Part shown: in pieces, positions 51,849 to 52,820 of the stretch
How the letters are laid out: each line of letters starts with the position of its first letter
How positions within the stretch are numbered: the stretch's first letter is position 1
NCBI GenBank assembly: GCA_025499705.1
Contig: JAFMVE010000043.1
Coordinates: 1-52,820, forward strand
Direction: 5' to 3'
Source: Carboxylicivirga caseinilyticus
GTDB taxonomy: Bacteria > Bacteroidota > Bacteroidia > Bacteroidales > Marinilabiliaceae
Length of the DNA: 52,820 nt
Program-made: the position numbers and the translations under genes
Notes under the pieces: generated by a model
What the model saw: the letters and a program-made list of their open reading frames with translations, nothing else
Told to the model about the DNA's origin: nothing
The model's database searches: none

Positions 51849-52325
51849 AAATACAGATAATTTATAATTACACCAAAATTTCTTTAATTCAATTTCGCCA
51901 TCAAAATTAGATACAGCGATTGATTTTTAGCCAATAGAAATGTTAAAAATTAATAACAAGGCGGCGCAATATCTTAAAATTTCCAAAATTATAGAAATTT
52001 TTCTCTATTTTAAATTCAATCTAAACAGAACGGCTGAAAACTAAGACTTTTGTCATCTTTAAAACATGTTTTACAACATAGTTATACAACATAAAACCAA
52101 TCAAAAGAGGGTAAAATTTTCATTTTTAATACTCAAAAAACACCCGTTCAAATATCAATGGCGAAACTTCAAATTTAAAGGACAATTATATTGAAGTCAA
52201 ACCCTGTTTTTCTGAAATCACAAATAATTTGATAAAATGATAATGGAGGGAAAAATTGAAACCGATTCAATTTAATATTTTATCAGGTTACTGATTAAGT
52301 TCTAAAATTTATTAGAGGAATAAAT
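51849..52325. other. 477-base intergenic region, mostly featureless
   Basis: AT-rich DNA between two minus-strand genes. The minus strand reads TAATTTTG (51902-51909), a possible -7 box for the carboxyltransferase operon about 54 bases before its start. No open frame, convincing hairpin or repeat was found in the rest. Confidence 0.45.
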
Positions 52326-52691
52326 TTATATAAACATTAATATTTTAGGCACAAATACAAACAATGCTATTATTAGAGCAAAAATAGTCGCCAACAAGGT
52401 AGCCGCTGCTCCTAAATCCTTTGCTTTACCCAGAAACTTATTGTAATCCTTTGAAACAGCATCAGCCACATTCTCAATGGCAGTATTCACTAACTCCATA
52501 ATAAAGACAAGAAAAATTGCTAAAACAACCCACAACCACTCATTCACATTTAACTTCAGAAATAAACCTAATACGACCGCCAGAACTGCTGCAATTAAAT
52601 GAATACGGGCATTTGCTTCATCTTTGATAAGAATGAAAATTCCCTTAAAAGCACATCTGAAACTCTTAAGTCTACTTTGATGTTGTTTCAT
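52326..52691 (-). CDS. Diacylglycerol/undecaprenol kinase (DgkA family)
   Basis: Small membrane kinase of 121 residues with three hydrophobic helices. The active-site signature is complete: DEANARIHL with its Glu and Asn, FIMELVNTAIENVAD and KAKDLGAAATLLA. It phosphorylates diacylglycerol or, as in many non-proteobacterial members, undecaprenol. It stands alone here. The extra hydrophobic C-terminal helix (FALIIALFVFVPKI) is normal for the family. Confidence 0.93.
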   Translation of the reverse strand: MKQHQSRLKSFRCAFKGIFILIKDEANARIHLIAAVLAVVLGLFLKLNVNEWLWVVLAIFLVFIMELVNTAIENVADAVSKDYNKFLGKAKDLGAAATLLATIFALIIALFVFVPKILMFI

Positions 52692-52820
52692 AATTTAAAG
52701 AAGTAAGATCCATTACTAATTTAAAACAAAAAAGAGGGTGTCCAAAAATTAAACATCAGAACAACGTTAGTTTCAATTTGTAATAAAATATCATTTTATG
52801 TCACCCCTAAATCCCCTGAA
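52692..52820. other. Right-edge intergenic DNA with start of a repeat-like element
   Basis: No gene. The last 21 bases (GTCACCCCTAAATCCCCTGA) look like one arm of a G/C-rich palindromic intergenic repeat whose partner arm would lie beyond the edge. GAGGGTGTCCAAAA near 52733-52746 resembles sequence seen at ends of mobile elements, but nothing else supports one. Confidence 0.3.

Noticed and set aside
52326-52820. Insertion sequence at the right edge
   Set aside because: Only a short end-like motif is seen; there is no transposase and no matched inverted repeat within the window.

Overview
The window comes from a member of the Bacteroidota, most likely a marine or anaerobic Bacteroidales/Marinilabiliales-type bacterium; genus cannot be decided from sequence alone. 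The signs are low GC, a type IX secretion (T9SS) sorting domain and SprB-like repeats on a large secreted protein, many exported beta-propeller and glycosidase genes, Bacteroidota-type lipoboxes, a menaquinone pathway, and repeated TAnnTTTG (-7) promoter boxes lying only about 20-40 bases before start codons. It is chromosomal housekeeping and metabolic DNA. No phage, plasmid, CRISPR array, rRNA or tRNA is visible.

Layout. 1-2730 (minus): menF-menD, cut by the left edge. 2923-10086: a T9SS-secreted SprB-repeat protein, an exported S9 peptidase, a creatininase-family amidohydrolase and an EEP-family lipoprotein. 10155-13484 (minus): a nucleoid-associated protein, a small orphan and a cytoplasmic GH13 amylase. 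13624-18020 (plus): a protein joining a metalloprotease-like domain, a propeller and a predicted barrel, then a membrane metallophosphoesterase. 18025-21189: patatin phospholipase and an exported GH31 glycosidase broken by a one-base frameshift. 21199-26550: hemolysin III-type membrane protein, SRAP (YedK/HMCES), S1/CvfB protein, GNAT, PhnA/YjdM and a cysteate synthase-like PLP enzyme. 26865-30618 (minus): etfB-etfA-acyl-CoA dehydrogenase operon.

30952-41208: exported MsrB, a TerB-like helical protein, a Cys-rich orphan, an orphan LutA-like CCG protein, GNAT, a DUF2520 Rossmann protein, an NtrC-type sigma-54 activator with a degenerate receiver, the kefF-kefC operon, an exported superoxide dismutase and a TPR-PD40 protein. 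41302-47943: DnaQ-like exonuclease, FAH-family enzyme, Tag glycosylase, palindromic repeats, NfeD protease, GH43 lipoprotein and a barrel/phosphoesterase pair. 48137-51848 (minus): a three-gene biotin-enzyme operon whose composition matches methylmalonyl-CoA:pyruvate transcarboxylase. 52326-52691: diacylglycerol/undecaprenol kinase.

Together the genes suggest polysaccharide use (GH13, GH31, GH43), menaquinone-linked respiration or fumarate reduction with a propionate/succinate branch (transcarboxylase), fatty-acyl-CoA oxidation through ETF, and oxidative/electrophile defence (KefFC, exported SOD, exported MsrB, SRAP). The observations most worth checking are the transcarboxylase-like operon with its 62-residue extra protein, the pseudo-receiver sigma-54 activator, the Tat-lipoprotein SOD, the protease-propeller-barrel fusion, the cysteate synthase-like gene (possible sulfonolipid synthesis) and the GH31 frameshift.
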